From positions 499,501-563,500 of the forward strand of contig JALIRH010000141.1 of NCBI GenBank assembly GCA_023055505.1: a DNA stretch of 64,000 bases, written 5' to 3'. The number at the start of each line of letters is the position of its first letter. Position 1 is the first letter of the stretch. The position numbers and the translations under genes are program-made. This document shows, piece by piece, positions 43,608 to 53,745 of the stretch. The stretch is from Callipepla californica brunnescens. Taxonomy: Eukaryota; Chordata; Aves; Galliformes; Odontophoridae. Under the pieces are notes generated by a model. The model saw only the letters and a list, made by a program, of their open reading frames with translations, did not search any database and had not been told where the DNA came from.

Positions 43608-44024
43608 ATGTCTTTTCTGTTTCTGTTAAAACTGCCCTTACAGGGATTGTACTTCACCGCTTTTTCCCTCTTAATGCTCAAAACGTACTGGAACTTGGTT
43701 AAGTTTGCCATTCTGTTCCATTGGGTCTGGTCCCTGTATGATAAATTAAAAGCAATGATAGAGGAACCTGCCAGATCCCAGGGCACCCCAGCTAATGGAA
43801 CAAAGGATAACATGTTAACGAACCATGTGATGTTTGAATGGGTATCCAGGTTCCCCTCTCAGTTTTTTATGAATTTTCAAGATCACAGCTTAGGGATGGT
43901 GTTAATAATTGGGATATTAGTCCTCCTGCATGTAGTAGCACTTTACATCATGTGCAGGAAGCTTCTCCCAGAAACAGAGAATGTTGAATGGCAGGGAGAG
44001 TGGAGAGTTTTAGGAAAGAAATGA
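43608..44024 (+). CDS. Two-membrane-span ORF upstream of gag in the ERVL-like element
   Basis: This is a 138-codon frame with an ATG start, located about 210 bp after the primer site. Residues 1-40 are hydrophobic with a PLQGLYFTAFSLLML core. A polar loop with an N-glycosylation sequon (NGTK) follows, and residues about 93-115 (LGMVLIIGILVLLHVVALYI) form a second likely membrane segment. The tail is charged. After the TGA the same frame stays open to about 44182 (SPEQLQDPEELGLYLSKGC), so the stop may be a mutation in a longer leader of gag. I do not recognise the protein. Whether it is expressed is unknown. Confidence 0.5.
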   Translation: MSFLFLLKLPLQGLYFTAFSLLMLKTYWNLVKFAILFHWVWSLYDKLKAMIEEPARSQGTPANGTKDNMLTNHVMFEWVSRFPSQFFMNFQDHSLGMVLIIGILVLLHVVALYIMCRKLLPETENVEWQGEWRVLGKK

Positions 44025-44188
44025 GAAGGATGGGGACACCCGGTGTCATGGGATTTTTCTCCTGAACAATTGCAGGATCCTGAGGAGCTAGGCCTGTATC
44101 TGAGTAAAGGGTGCTGCGGCTCAGAAAGATCTGAGGTGGAACACTTATTTGGGGCTTGGCCTATGCTTACCGAGGTTTATATACTATT

Positions 44189-45265
44189 ATGAAGAGAGAG
44201 AGTGTCCAAACTGAGGCCCAAACCAAAGAGGAAAACCTCCCGGTCACACCTGACCAGCCAAAGGAAGCACCAGTATCAAAGTCAGTTGCCCCTGTGGAAG
44301 GCAAGAAATGGAAACGTGTGTCCTCGCGCCTAGAACGCAAAGAAGAGGTGCCGAAAGAAGAGGAAGATATAGGTGAGGGGGTGGCCACAACCCCATCACC
44401 ATCGAGAAAGGCAACAAAGAAAAGTGAGAGACATGGAGAAGAAAGTGATGATGAAGGTGAAGAGAAAGTTAAAGTTACGACGTTTCGTTGGCCCGTGAAA
44501 ATGTCTGAGATCCAAGGCTCAAGAAAGGAGTTTATTCGACGTCCAGATGAGAGTATTGTCACTTGGTTGCTTCGGTGTTGGGACAACCGGGCCAACAGTG
44601 TGTCCCTTGATAGTAACGAAGCTCGCCAACTAGGAAACATTGCCCGAGATCCGGCTGTCGACAGAGGAATCAGCAGGTATATGGATGGAATCGCCAGCCT
44701 CTGGCAACGAATGCTAGTAGCTGTGAGGGAAAGATATCCCTACAAGAGTGACCTGGCACCTAAAGTGAAAAGGTGGAAAACTATTGAGGAAGGCATCCAG
44801 TATTTGAGAGAAACAGCTGTGGCGGAAATGCTGTATGATCCCACCTTTGATCCTGACGATCGGGACCATGATCCGGAGAAAGTAAGGAGTACACCCGAAA
44901 TATGTCAGAAGCTTTCAAAGTCAGCACCAGAAAGGTACGCCGGTACACTAGTGACAACGTTCAACAGATATGAGGACCAAGACAGAAAACCCCCAGTTTT
45001 TGAACTAATTCTTACACTTCAAAACTTCAAACAAAAATTTCCGCCGCCATACGCGTCCATTTCAGCCATATCAAAGTTAGAAGGACAAATGGAAGATATA
45101 CTGGGAAAATTATCCCAACTGATTGATAGGGTTGAATCGGTTGCAGCTATCAGAAGCAAACGCCATCCTGCTCGAGCAAATGACAGCACTAACTTCACTA
45201 ACTTCATGTCGCGTGCGGCTTTGTGGAGTTACTTACGTGCAAATGGAGAAGATATGAAGGAATGA
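44189..45265 (+). pseudogene. gag, ERVL-like element
   Basis: The frame is open from before 44156; the first ATG in frame is at 44189. The N-terminal third is Lys/Glu-rich and acidic. It is followed by a conserved-looking capsid region with VTWLLRCWDN, RDPAVDRGISRYMDGIASLW and IEEGIQYLRETAVAEMLYD. A C-terminal coiled segment (KLEGQMEDILGKLSQLIDRV) follows, then AIRSKR. No CCHC knuckle is present, as in ERVL. The frame ends with TGA at 45263-45265. Sequence of the same style continues in frame after it, with further stops, so the C-terminus is probably cut early. It resembles avian ERV gag proteins, but the exact family name is uncertain. Confidence 0.75.
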
Positions 45266-45439
45266 CATCAAAAACCCACCCCTGCACTGCGAGTACGGGT
45301 GAGAGAATTACAACACAGACCAACTACCAGCGAAGTTGTTCCCGTCACTACAGGTAATGAATAGAGGGGCCCTGCCCTCAGCCAGAGGAGGGAGAGGGAT
45401 AATAGAGTGTATTGGACTGTGTGGATTCGGTGGCCTGGC

Positions 45440-45700
45440 ACATCAAACCCACAGAAATAGGAGGCACTGGTGGATACTGGTGCACAATGTACTCTAACGC
45501 CTTCAAGTTATAAAGGGGCAGAATTGATTCATCTCTCTGGAGTGACTGGCGGCTTTCAGGAATTGTCTGTGCTGGAGGCAGAAATAAGCCTCACGGGTAA
45601 AGACTGGCAGAAGCATCTTATAGTGATTGGACAGGGGCCCCACGCATACTTGGTATAGACTATCTCAGAAGGGGGCACTTTAAGGATCCCAAGGGGTAGC
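45440..45700 (+). pseudogene. Protease, ERVL-like element
   Basis: EALVDTGAQCTLTPSS contains the intact DTGA active-site motif. It is followed by a flap-like GVTGGFQELSVLEAEISL. The frame ends at 45658. The expected LGIDYLRRG segment continues in the +2-shifted frame from about 45645, and that frame then has a TAG at 45697-45699. A frameshift and a stop therefore separate protease from RT. A UAG sits immediately upstream of the protease frame (K-stop-EALVDTG). Confidence 0.85.
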
Positions 45701-45723
45701 GATGGGCTTTTGGAATAGCTACT

Positions 45724-46677
45724 GTGGACACAGATAGCATTAAGCAACTATCTGTTTTACCTGGCCTGTCAGAAGATCCATCTGTTGTGGGGTTGCTACA
45801 AGTGGAGGAGCAACAGGTACCAATTGCTACAAAAACGGTGCACAGACGGCAGTACCGCACCAACAGGGATTCCTTGCTCCCCATTCATCATCTGATTCGT
45901 CAGCTAGAGAGCCAGGGAGTGATCAGCAAAACTCACTCCCCGTTTAACAGCCCCATATGGCCAGTGCGTAAAGCCAACGGAGAATGGAGGTTGACGGTAG
46001 ATTACCGTGGCCTGAACGAAGTCACACCTCCACTGAGTGCTGCTGTGCCAGACATGCTTCAACTCCAGTATGAACTGGAGTCAAAAGCAGCCAAGTGGTA
46101 TGCCACCATTGACATTGCTAACGCCTTCTTTTCAATTCCCTTGGCCACAGAATGCAGGCCACAGTTTGCCTTCACCTGGAGAGGCGTTCAGTACACCTGG
46201 AACCGTTTGCCCCAGGGGTGGAAGCACAGCCCAACCATTTGCCATGGGTTGATCCAAACTGCATTGGAACAGGGTGCTGCTCCTGAGCATCTGCAGTACA
46301 TCGATGATATTGCTGTATGGGGCAATACAGCAGAGGAAGTTTTTAAGAAAGGAGAGACAATAATACAGATCCTCCTGCGAGCTGGCTTCGCTATTAAGCG
46401 AAGCAAAGTGAAAGGACCTGCACAAGAAATTCAGTTCCTAGGCATAAAGTGGCAAGATGGACATCGTCACATCCCAACAGATGGGATTGACAAAATTACT
46501 GCCATGTCTCCACCCACCAGTAAGACAGAGAGCCAAACTTTTCTGGGTGTAGTGGGATTTTGGAGACTGCATGTTCCAAACTACAGCCTCATTGTGAGCC
46601 CCCTTTATCAGGTGACCTCTGGAAGAAGAATGATTTTGTGTGGGGCCCTGAGCAGCAGCAGGCTTTTGAGCAAATGA
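45724..46677 (+). pseudogene. Reverse transcriptase, ERVL-like element
   Basis: This is a 317-residue open frame with RT landmarks in order. These are SQGVISKTHSPFNSPIWPV, WRLTVDYRGLNEVTPP, WYATIDIANAFFSIPL (palm Asp), NRLPQGWKHSPTICHG and the catalytic LQYIDDIAVWG (YIDD at 46297-46308). IQFLGIKWQDG and a thumb TFLGVVGFWR segment follow. The C-terminus is wrong after PLYQVT because of a frameshift near 46613-46622, and the real continuation lies in the next frame. The palm itself is intact by eye. Confidence 0.92.
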
Positions 46678-47256
46678 AGCAGGAGATAGCCCGTGCCGTG
46701 GCCCTGGGGCCAGTGCGGACGGGACAGGATGTAAAGAACATCCTCTACACTGCTGCTGGAAAGGAAGGTCCCACTTGGAGTTTGTGGCAAAGAGCTTCTG
46801 GAGAGACCCGAGGCCGACCCCTTGGTTTCTGGAGTCGAGCATACAGGGGGTCTGAGGAGCGCTACACTCCAACTGAGAAGGAGATCTTAGCCGCATATCA
46901 GGGGGTTCGAGCTGCTTCTGAAGTAATCGGTACTGAAACGCAGCTCCTTCTGGCACCTCGACTGCCAGTACTGAACTGGATGTTTAAAGGAACAGTTCCC
47001 TCTACCCATCATGCTACTGATGCCACTTGGAGTAAGTGGATTGCGCTGATTACACAGCGAGCTCGGATGGGGAACCCCAACCGTTCAGGAATCCTGGAGG
47101 TGATCATGGACTGGCCTGAAGGTAAAAAGTTTGGAACAACACCAGCAGAGGAGGTGTCACGTGCTAAAGAAGCCTCACCATATAATGAACTAACAGAAGA
47201 TGAAAAGAGATACGCCCTGTTCACAGATGGATTGTGTCGCTTTGTGGGAAAGCCCG
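46618..47256 (+). pseudogene. RT connection and RNase H start, ERVL-like element (cut by minisatellite)
   Basis: The frame continues RT with WGPEQQQAFEQMKQEIARAV, then NILYTAAGKEGPTWSLWQ and ILEVIMDWPEGKKFGTTP. It reaches the start of RNase H at KRYALFTDGLCRF, with the first catalytic Asp in FTDG. Retroviral sequence stops within a few codons, at about 47256, and the peptide runs into GCCCCATAGCT repeats. Confidence 0.9.
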
Positions 47257-50200
47257 ATTGCTGCCCCATAGCTGCCCCATAGCCCCGCCATAGCTTCCTC
47301 TTAGATGCCCCACTGCAGCCCCATAGCTGCCTCACTGCTGCCCCATCACTGACCCACTACTGCCTCACTGCTGCCCCATAGCTTCCCAATAGCTGCCTCA
47401 CCGTTGCCGCATATCTGCCCCATAGCCTCCCCACAGCCTCCTCATAGCTACCCAATAGCTGCCTCACTGGTGCACCATAGCTGCCCCAGAGCCTCGCCAT
47501 AGCCTCATCATAGCTGCCCCACTGCTGCCCCATTGCTACCTCCCTGCTGCCCCATAGCCGCCCCATGGCTGTCTAATACCCGCCCCATAACTGCCCTATA
47601 GCCTCCCCGTAGCCTCCTCATAGCTGTCTCACTGCTACCCCATAGCTGCCTCATAGCCGCCCCATAGCCACCCCATAGCTTCCTCACTGCTGCCCCATAG
47701 CTGCTCCATAGCCTCCCCATAGCCTCCTCAGAGCTGCCCCATAGCTGCCCTATAGCCTCCTCATAGCTGTCCCACTGCTGCCCCATAGCTGCCCCGTGGC
47801 TGCCTCATAGCTGTCAAACTGCTGCCCCATTGACGCCCCATAGCTTCCTCACTGATGCACCATAGCTGCCCCATAGCCTCCCCATAGCCTCTTTATAGCT
47901 GCCCCACTGCTGCCCCTTAGATGCCCAATGGCTGCCTCATAGCCGCCCCGTAGCTGCCCCACTGCTGCCCCATAGCCTCCCCATAGCCTCTTCATAGCTG
48001 CCTCACTGCTGCCCCACAGCCGCCCCATGGCTGCCTCATACCTGCCCCATAGCTGCCTCATAGCCGCTCCATAGCTGCTGCATAGGCTCCTCGGAGCTGC
48101 CCCATAGCTTCCTCAATGCGGCCCCAGAGCTGCCCAACTGCAGCCCCATGGTTGCCTCATAGCTTTTCCATAGCTGCCCCATAGCCTCCCCATAGCCGCC
48201 CCATAGCTGCCTCACTGCAGCTTCATAGCTGCCCCGTAGTCTCCCCATAGCCTCCTCATACCTGTCCCATCGCTGCCTCTCTGCTGCCCCATAGTTGCCC
48301 CGTAGCCTCCTCATAGCTACCCCACTACTGCCCCATACCTGCCCCACTGCTGCTACATATCCACCCCATAGATGTCTCACTGGTGTCCCATTGCCACCCC
48401 ATGGCTGCCTAATAGCCGCCCCATTGCTGCCCCACTGCTGCCCCATAGCTGCACCATGGCTGCCTCATAGCTGTCCAATACCTGCCCTATAGCCTACCCA
48501 TAGCCTCCTCATAGCTCTCTCACTGCTTCCCCATAGTTGCCCCATGGCTGCCTTGTAGCCACCCCATAGCTGGTCCATAGCCTCCTCTTAGCTGCCCCAC
48601 TGCTGCCCCATAGCCGTTTGATGGCTGCCCCATGGCTACCCCATAGCTGCCCCACTTCTGCCCCATAGCCTCCCCATAGCTTCCTCTTAGCTGCCCCACT
48701 GCAGCCCCATAGCTGCAGCACTTATGCCCCATAGCTGACCCACTACTGCCTCACTGCTGCCCCATAGCCTCCCCATAGCTGCCTCACTGCTGCCCCTAGC
48801 TGCCTCACTGGTGCCCCAGACGTACCCCATGGCTGCCCCATAGCCTCCCCATAGCTGCCTCACTGGTGCCCCAGACGTACCCCATGGCTGCCTCATAGCC
48901 GCCCCATAGCCGCCCCATAGCTGCCCCATTACTGCCCCATAGCCTCCCCATACTTGCCCCATAGCTGTCTCACTGCTGCCCCATAGCCACCCCATAGCTG
49001 CCTCCCTGCTCCACCATAGCTTCCCTATGTCTGCCTCATCGCCACCCCATAGCTGCCTCATAACCTCTCGATATCTGCTCCATAGCTGCCCCACTGCTGC
49101 CCCATACCTGCCCCATAGCCTCCCCATAGCCGTCCCATAGCTGCCTCACTGCTGCCCCATGGTGCCCAATGGCTGCCTAATAGCCGCCCGATAGCCTTGC
49201 CACTGCTTCCCAATAGCTGCCCCACTACTGCCCCATAGCCGCTCTATAGCTGCCTCATCGGCTTCCCATAGCCTCCTCATAGCTGCCTCATTGCTGCCTC
49301 ACTGCTGCCCAATAGCTGCCCCATAGCCTCCCCATAGTCTCCTCATAGTTGCCCCACTGCTGCCCCATAGACGCCCCATAGCTGCCTCACTGCTGCTTCA
49401 TAGCTGCCCCATAGCCTCCCAATTGCCTCCTCTTAGCTGCCACACCGCTGCCCCAGAGCTGCTTGATAAGTGCCTCATACCTGTCCCATAGCTGCCTCAC
49501 TGCTGCCCCATAGCCTCCTCATAGCCTCCTCATATCTGCCCCACTGCTGCTCCATATCCGCCCCATAGCTGCCCGACTGCTGCCCCGTAGCCTCCCCATA
49601 GCTGCCTCACTGGTGCCCCAAAACTGCCTCACTGCAGCCCCATAGCCTCCCCATAGCCTCCTCATAGCTGCCCAACTGCTGCCCCATAGCTGCCTCACTG
49701 CTTCCCCACTACTGCCCCATAGCCTCCTCATAGCTACCTCATATCTGCCCCACTGCTGCTCCATATCCGCCCCATAGCTGCCCGACTGCTGCCCCGTAGC
49801 CTCCCCATAGCTGCCTCACTGGTGCCCCAAAACTGCCTCACTGCTGCCCCATAGCCTCCCCATAGCCTCCTCATAGCTGCCCAACTGCTGCCCCATAGCT
49901 GCCTCACTGCTTCCCCACTACTGCCCCATAGCCTCCTCATAGCTACCTCATAGCTGCCTCACTTCTGCCCCTTACCTGCCCCACTACTTCCCCATAGCTG
50001 CCCCACTAATGCCCCATAGCTGCCCCATAGCCTCTCCTGAGCCGCCACATAGCTGCCTCACTACTGCCCCATAGCTGCCCAACTGCTGCCTCATAGCTGC
50101 CAAACTACTGCCCCATAGCCGCCCCAAAGCTGTTTCAAATCTGCTCCATAGCTGCCCCATAGCCTCCTCATAGCTGTTCTATAGCTAGCTCACTGCTGCC

Positions 50201-52900
50201 CCATAGCTGCCCCATAGCCTCCCTATAGCTTCCTCTTAGATGCCCCACTGCGGCCCCATAGCTGCAGCACTAATGCCCCATAGCTGACCCACTACTGCCT
50301 CACTGCTGCCCCATAGCTTCTCAATAGCTACCTCAACGTAGCCACATATCTGCCCCATAGCCTCCCCACAGCCTCTTCATAGCTACCCAATAGCTGCCTC
50401 ACTGGTGCACCATAGCTGCCCCAGAGCCTCGCCATAGCCTCATCATAGCTGCTCCACTGCTGCCCCATTGCTACCTCCCTGCTGCCCCATAGCCGCCCCA
50501 TGGCTGCCTAATAGCCGCCCAATAGCTGCCCCACTGCTGCCCCATTGATGCCTTATATCTGCCCGACTACTGCCACATAGCCACTATATACCTGCCCCAT
50601 AGCCTCCCCATAGCCTCCTCATAGCTGCCCCATAGCTGCCCTCTAGCCTCCTCATAGCTGTCCCACTGCTGTCCCATAGCTGCCCTGTGACTGCCTCATA
50701 GCTGTCAAACTGCTGCCCTAAAGACGCCCCATAGCTTCCTCACTGATGCACCATAGCTGCCGCACAGCCTCTCCATAGCCTCTTTATAGCTGCCCAACTG
50801 CTGCCCCATAGCTGCCTCACTGCTTCCCCACTACTGCCCAATAGCTACCCCATAGCTGCCTCACTGCTGCCCCATATCTGCCCCACTACTTCCCCATAGC
50901 TGCCCCACTAATGCCCCATAGCTGCCCCACTAATGCCCCATAGCTGCCCCATAGCCTCTCCTGAGCTGCCACATAGCTGCCTCACTACTGCCCCAACTGC
51001 TGCCCAACTGCTGCCTCATAGCTGCCAAACTACTGCCCCACAGCCGCCCCAAAGCTGTTTCAAATCTGCTCCATAGCTGCCCCATAGCCTCCTCATAGCT
51101 GCCCAACTGCTGCCCCATAGCTGACTCACTGCTAACCCATAGCTGCCCCATGGCTGCCTTATAGCCGCACCATAGCTGCTTCACTGCTGCCACATATCTG
51201 ACCCATAGCCGCCTCATAACTGCCTCACTGCTGCTTCATAGCCGCCCCATAGCCTCCTCATAGCCTCCTCATATCTGCCCCACTGCTGCCACATAGCTGT
51301 CTTACTACTGCCCCATACCTGCCCCACTGCTGCTCCATATCCGCCCCATAGCTGCCCGACTGCTGCCCCATATCTGCCCCATAGCCTCCTCATAGCTGTT
51401 CTAAAGCTAGCTCAATGCTGTCCGATAGCTGCCCCATAGCCTCCCCATAGCCTCCTCTTAACTGCCCCACTCGGCCCCATAGCTGCAGCACTAATGCCCC
51501 ATAGCTGACCGACTACTCCCTCATTGCTGCCCCATAGCTTCCCCATAGCTACCTCACCGTTGCCACATATCTACCCCATATCCTCCCCACAGCCTCCTCA
51601 AAGCTACCCCATAGCTGCCTCACTGTTGCACCATAGCTGCCCCATAGCCTCTCCATACCCTCCTCATTGCTGCCCCATAGCTGCCCCATAGCTTCCCCAC
51701 AGCCTCCTCATAACTGTCCCATTGGTGCCCCATAGCTGCCCCATGGCTGCCTCACTGGTGTACCATAGCTGCCCCATGGCTGCCTCACTGGTGTACCATA
51801 GCTGCCCCGTAGACTCACCATAGCCTCATCATAGCTTCCCAACTGCTGCCCCATTGCTACCTCCCTGCTGCCCTATAGCTGCCCCATAGCTGCTCCATAG
51901 CCTCCCCATAGCCTCCTCATAACTGCCCCACTAATGCCCCATAGCTGCCGCACTAATGCCCCATATTTGACTCTCTACTCCCTCACTGCTGCCCCGTAGC
52001 CTCCCTATAGCTGCCTCACTGGTGCCCTATAGCTGCCTCACTGGTGCCCCATAGCTGCCTCACTGGTGCCCCATAGCTGCCCCATAGCTTTCCCACAGCC
52101 TTCTCATAGCTGCCTCACTACTTCCTCACTACTGCCCCATAGCTTTCTCATAGCTACCCCATAGCTGCCTCACTGCTGCCCCATATCTGCCCCACTACTT
52201 CCCCATAGCTGCCCCACTAATGCCCCATAGCTGCCACATAGCCTCTTAATAACCGTCCCATATCTGCCCCACTGCTGCTCCATTGCCTCCCCATAACCTC
52301 CTCATAGCTGACCCATAGCTGCCCCATAGCTACCTCACTGCTGCCCCATACGTGCCCCATGGCTGCCTAATTCCCGCCCCATAGCTGCTCCACTGCTGCC
52401 TTATATCTGCCCAACTACTGCCACATAGGCGCTCTATAGCTGCCCCATAGCCTCCCCTTAGCCTCCTCATAGCTGCCCCATAGCTAGCTCTCTGCTGCCA
52501 CATAGCTTCCCCATAGCCTCCTCATAGCTGTCCCACTGCTGCCCCATAGCTGCCAAAATGCTGCCCCAAAGCCGCCCCATAGCTTCCTCACTGATGCACC
52601 ATAGCTGCCCCATAGCCTCCCATAGCCTCCTTATGGCTGCCTCACTGCTACTCCATAGCTCCATCACTGCTTCCTCATAGCTGCCCCACTACTGCCTCAT
52701 AGCTGCTTGATAGCCGCCCCATACCTGCCCCACTGTTGCCCCATAACTGCCCCATGGCTACCCTTAGAGCTGCCCCACTTCTGTCCCATAGCTGCCCCAC
52801 TGCTGCCCCGTGGCTGCCTCATTTCTGTCCCATACCTGCCTTACTGCAGCCCCATAGCCACCCCATAGCTGCCTCATATCCTCCCCATAGCCTCCTCATA
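47257..52900. repeat. 11-bp minisatellite array (TGCCCCATAGC), left block
   Basis: The basic unit is 11 bp, with common variants TGCCCCACTGC, CTCCCCATAGC and CTCCTCATAGC. Minus-strand frames of up to ~146 codons show an 11-residue period (MGQLWGSSEAA-like), so they are repeat-derived. Larger duplications are visible. For example, 47304-47890 resembles 50240-50790 at an offset of about 2.9 kb, and a 209-bp step repeats near 49520-49940. The G-strand carries GGGG every 11 bp. Confidence 0.95.
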
Positions 52901-52902
52901 GA

Positions 52903-53745
52903 TGTTACAAGTGCTAGGGGAAAAAAGAGAGCGCCGCGCGGCCCCGGAATCCTGCCCCGCCCCTCCCCCGCTGCCGCTGCCGCTGCCGCTGCCGCTGCCC
53001 CTGCCCAGCCCCACCCCCAAAGCTCACAGTGCCTCCCGTACAGCCGCCGCCGCCGCTCCAACGTGCGGTTTCCGCGGCAACGGAGCCGCCGCCGCCGCCG
53101 CCGCTCCAACGCGCGGTTTCCGCAGTTTCCGCAGTTTCCGCGGTTCCCACGGCAACGGAGCCGCCGCCGCCGCCGCCGCTCCAACGCGCGGTTTCCGCGG
53201 TTTCCGCGGCGCCGCCACCGCCGCCGCCATAGTACTCCACCGCTCCGTTCATCTGCGGGGGGGGGGCGGGGGACTTCCGTTTCCGGCTTCCGGGACCGGC
53301 GCACGCGTAGTGCTATTCCCAGAGCCGCGCGCAGTGGGGGTGGGGCTGTTCGGCCATGGCGTTGGCGGGGGGGGAGGTCGCGCAACGTGGAGCTCCTGGG
53401 GGAGCTACAGCGGCTGCTCGCGCACACGCAGGTGGGAAAGGGGAGGGGGGGAGGAGTGGGGTGGCGGAGGGAGAAGGGGGGAATAGGGTGTGGGTGGGGT
53501 GGGGCGGAGTTGGGTGAGGGACGGGGATGTGGGGCTGGGGTTGGGGCTAATGGGGCTCGATGCTCGGTTCTAAGTCCGGGTGCTCAGTTAGGGGTCTGAA
53601 GGCTCTGTTATGGGGCTGGGGCTGCAGATGTGGGGTCGGGGTTGTGGGTCCGGGGCCGTCGATGTGGGGGAGGGATCAGCCAGTCCTCATTGGTGGGCAA
53701 CCATGGAAGGGGCGAGGACTCCAACAAAAGAAGCGGGGGGAAACC
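52903..53745 (+). promoter_or_regulatory. CpG island with ETS, GC-box and X-box motifs
   Basis: A CG-rich island interrupts the minisatellite. It holds a (GCCGCT)n run near 52968-53000 and three related ~70-bp blocks with CGGTTTCCGCGG. Two RFX X-box-like motifs are present: GTTTCCGCGGCAAC at 53068-53081 and GTTCCCACGGCAAC at 53143-53156. A G-run/GC-box lies near 53257-53271, and clustered ETS motifs (ACTTCCG, TTCCGG, CTTCCGGG) lie at 53273-53294. About 60 bp later comes ATG in a good context. The layout is that of a housekeeping promoter. Confidence 0.75.
53356..53431 (+). CDS. Candidate first coding exon downstream of the CpG island
   Basis: The ATG (context CGGCCATGG) is followed by 76 bases ending at a strong donor, CAG|GTGGGA. 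As read, the frame from the ATG gives a low-complexity Ala/Gly peptide. A second frame across the same bases gives RNVELLGELQRLLAHTQ, which looks like an amphipathic helix. That frame would be linked to the ATG if the eight-G run at 53367-53374 had one base fewer. I do not recognise the protein, and no second exon is visible before the minisatellite resumes. It may be a live gene with repeat-filled introns or a stranded exon. Confidence 0.45.

Larger units (their letters stand above)
42828..47256 (+). mobile_element. 3'-truncated ERVL-like endogenous retrovirus
   Basis: The plus-strand order is 5' LTR, tRNA-Lys primer-binding site, a two-membrane-span ORF, gag without a zinc knuckle, protease, RT with YIDD and the start of RNase H. 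The element then stops at about 47256 against the 11-bp minisatellite. RNase H, integrase and the 3' LTR are missing. The pol sequence is of the abundant avian ERVL-related type. Stops and frameshifts are fewer than in the other two ERVs. Confidence 0.9.

Noticed and set aside
44167..44640. 157-codon minus-strand frame opposite ERVL-like gag
   Set aside because: It is a shadow of the plus-strand gag frame, which fits the retroviral gene order.
47357..52700. Many minus-strand frames of 60-146 codons in the 11-bp array
   Set aside because: They have an exact 11-residue period set by the 11-bp unit, no start context and no non-repeat domain.
52736..53599. 287-codon plus frame over minisatellite and CpG island
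   Set aside because: Its start lies in the minisatellite and the body is GC-driven Pro/Arg/Ala sequence; only the 53356-53431 part has splice and start signals.
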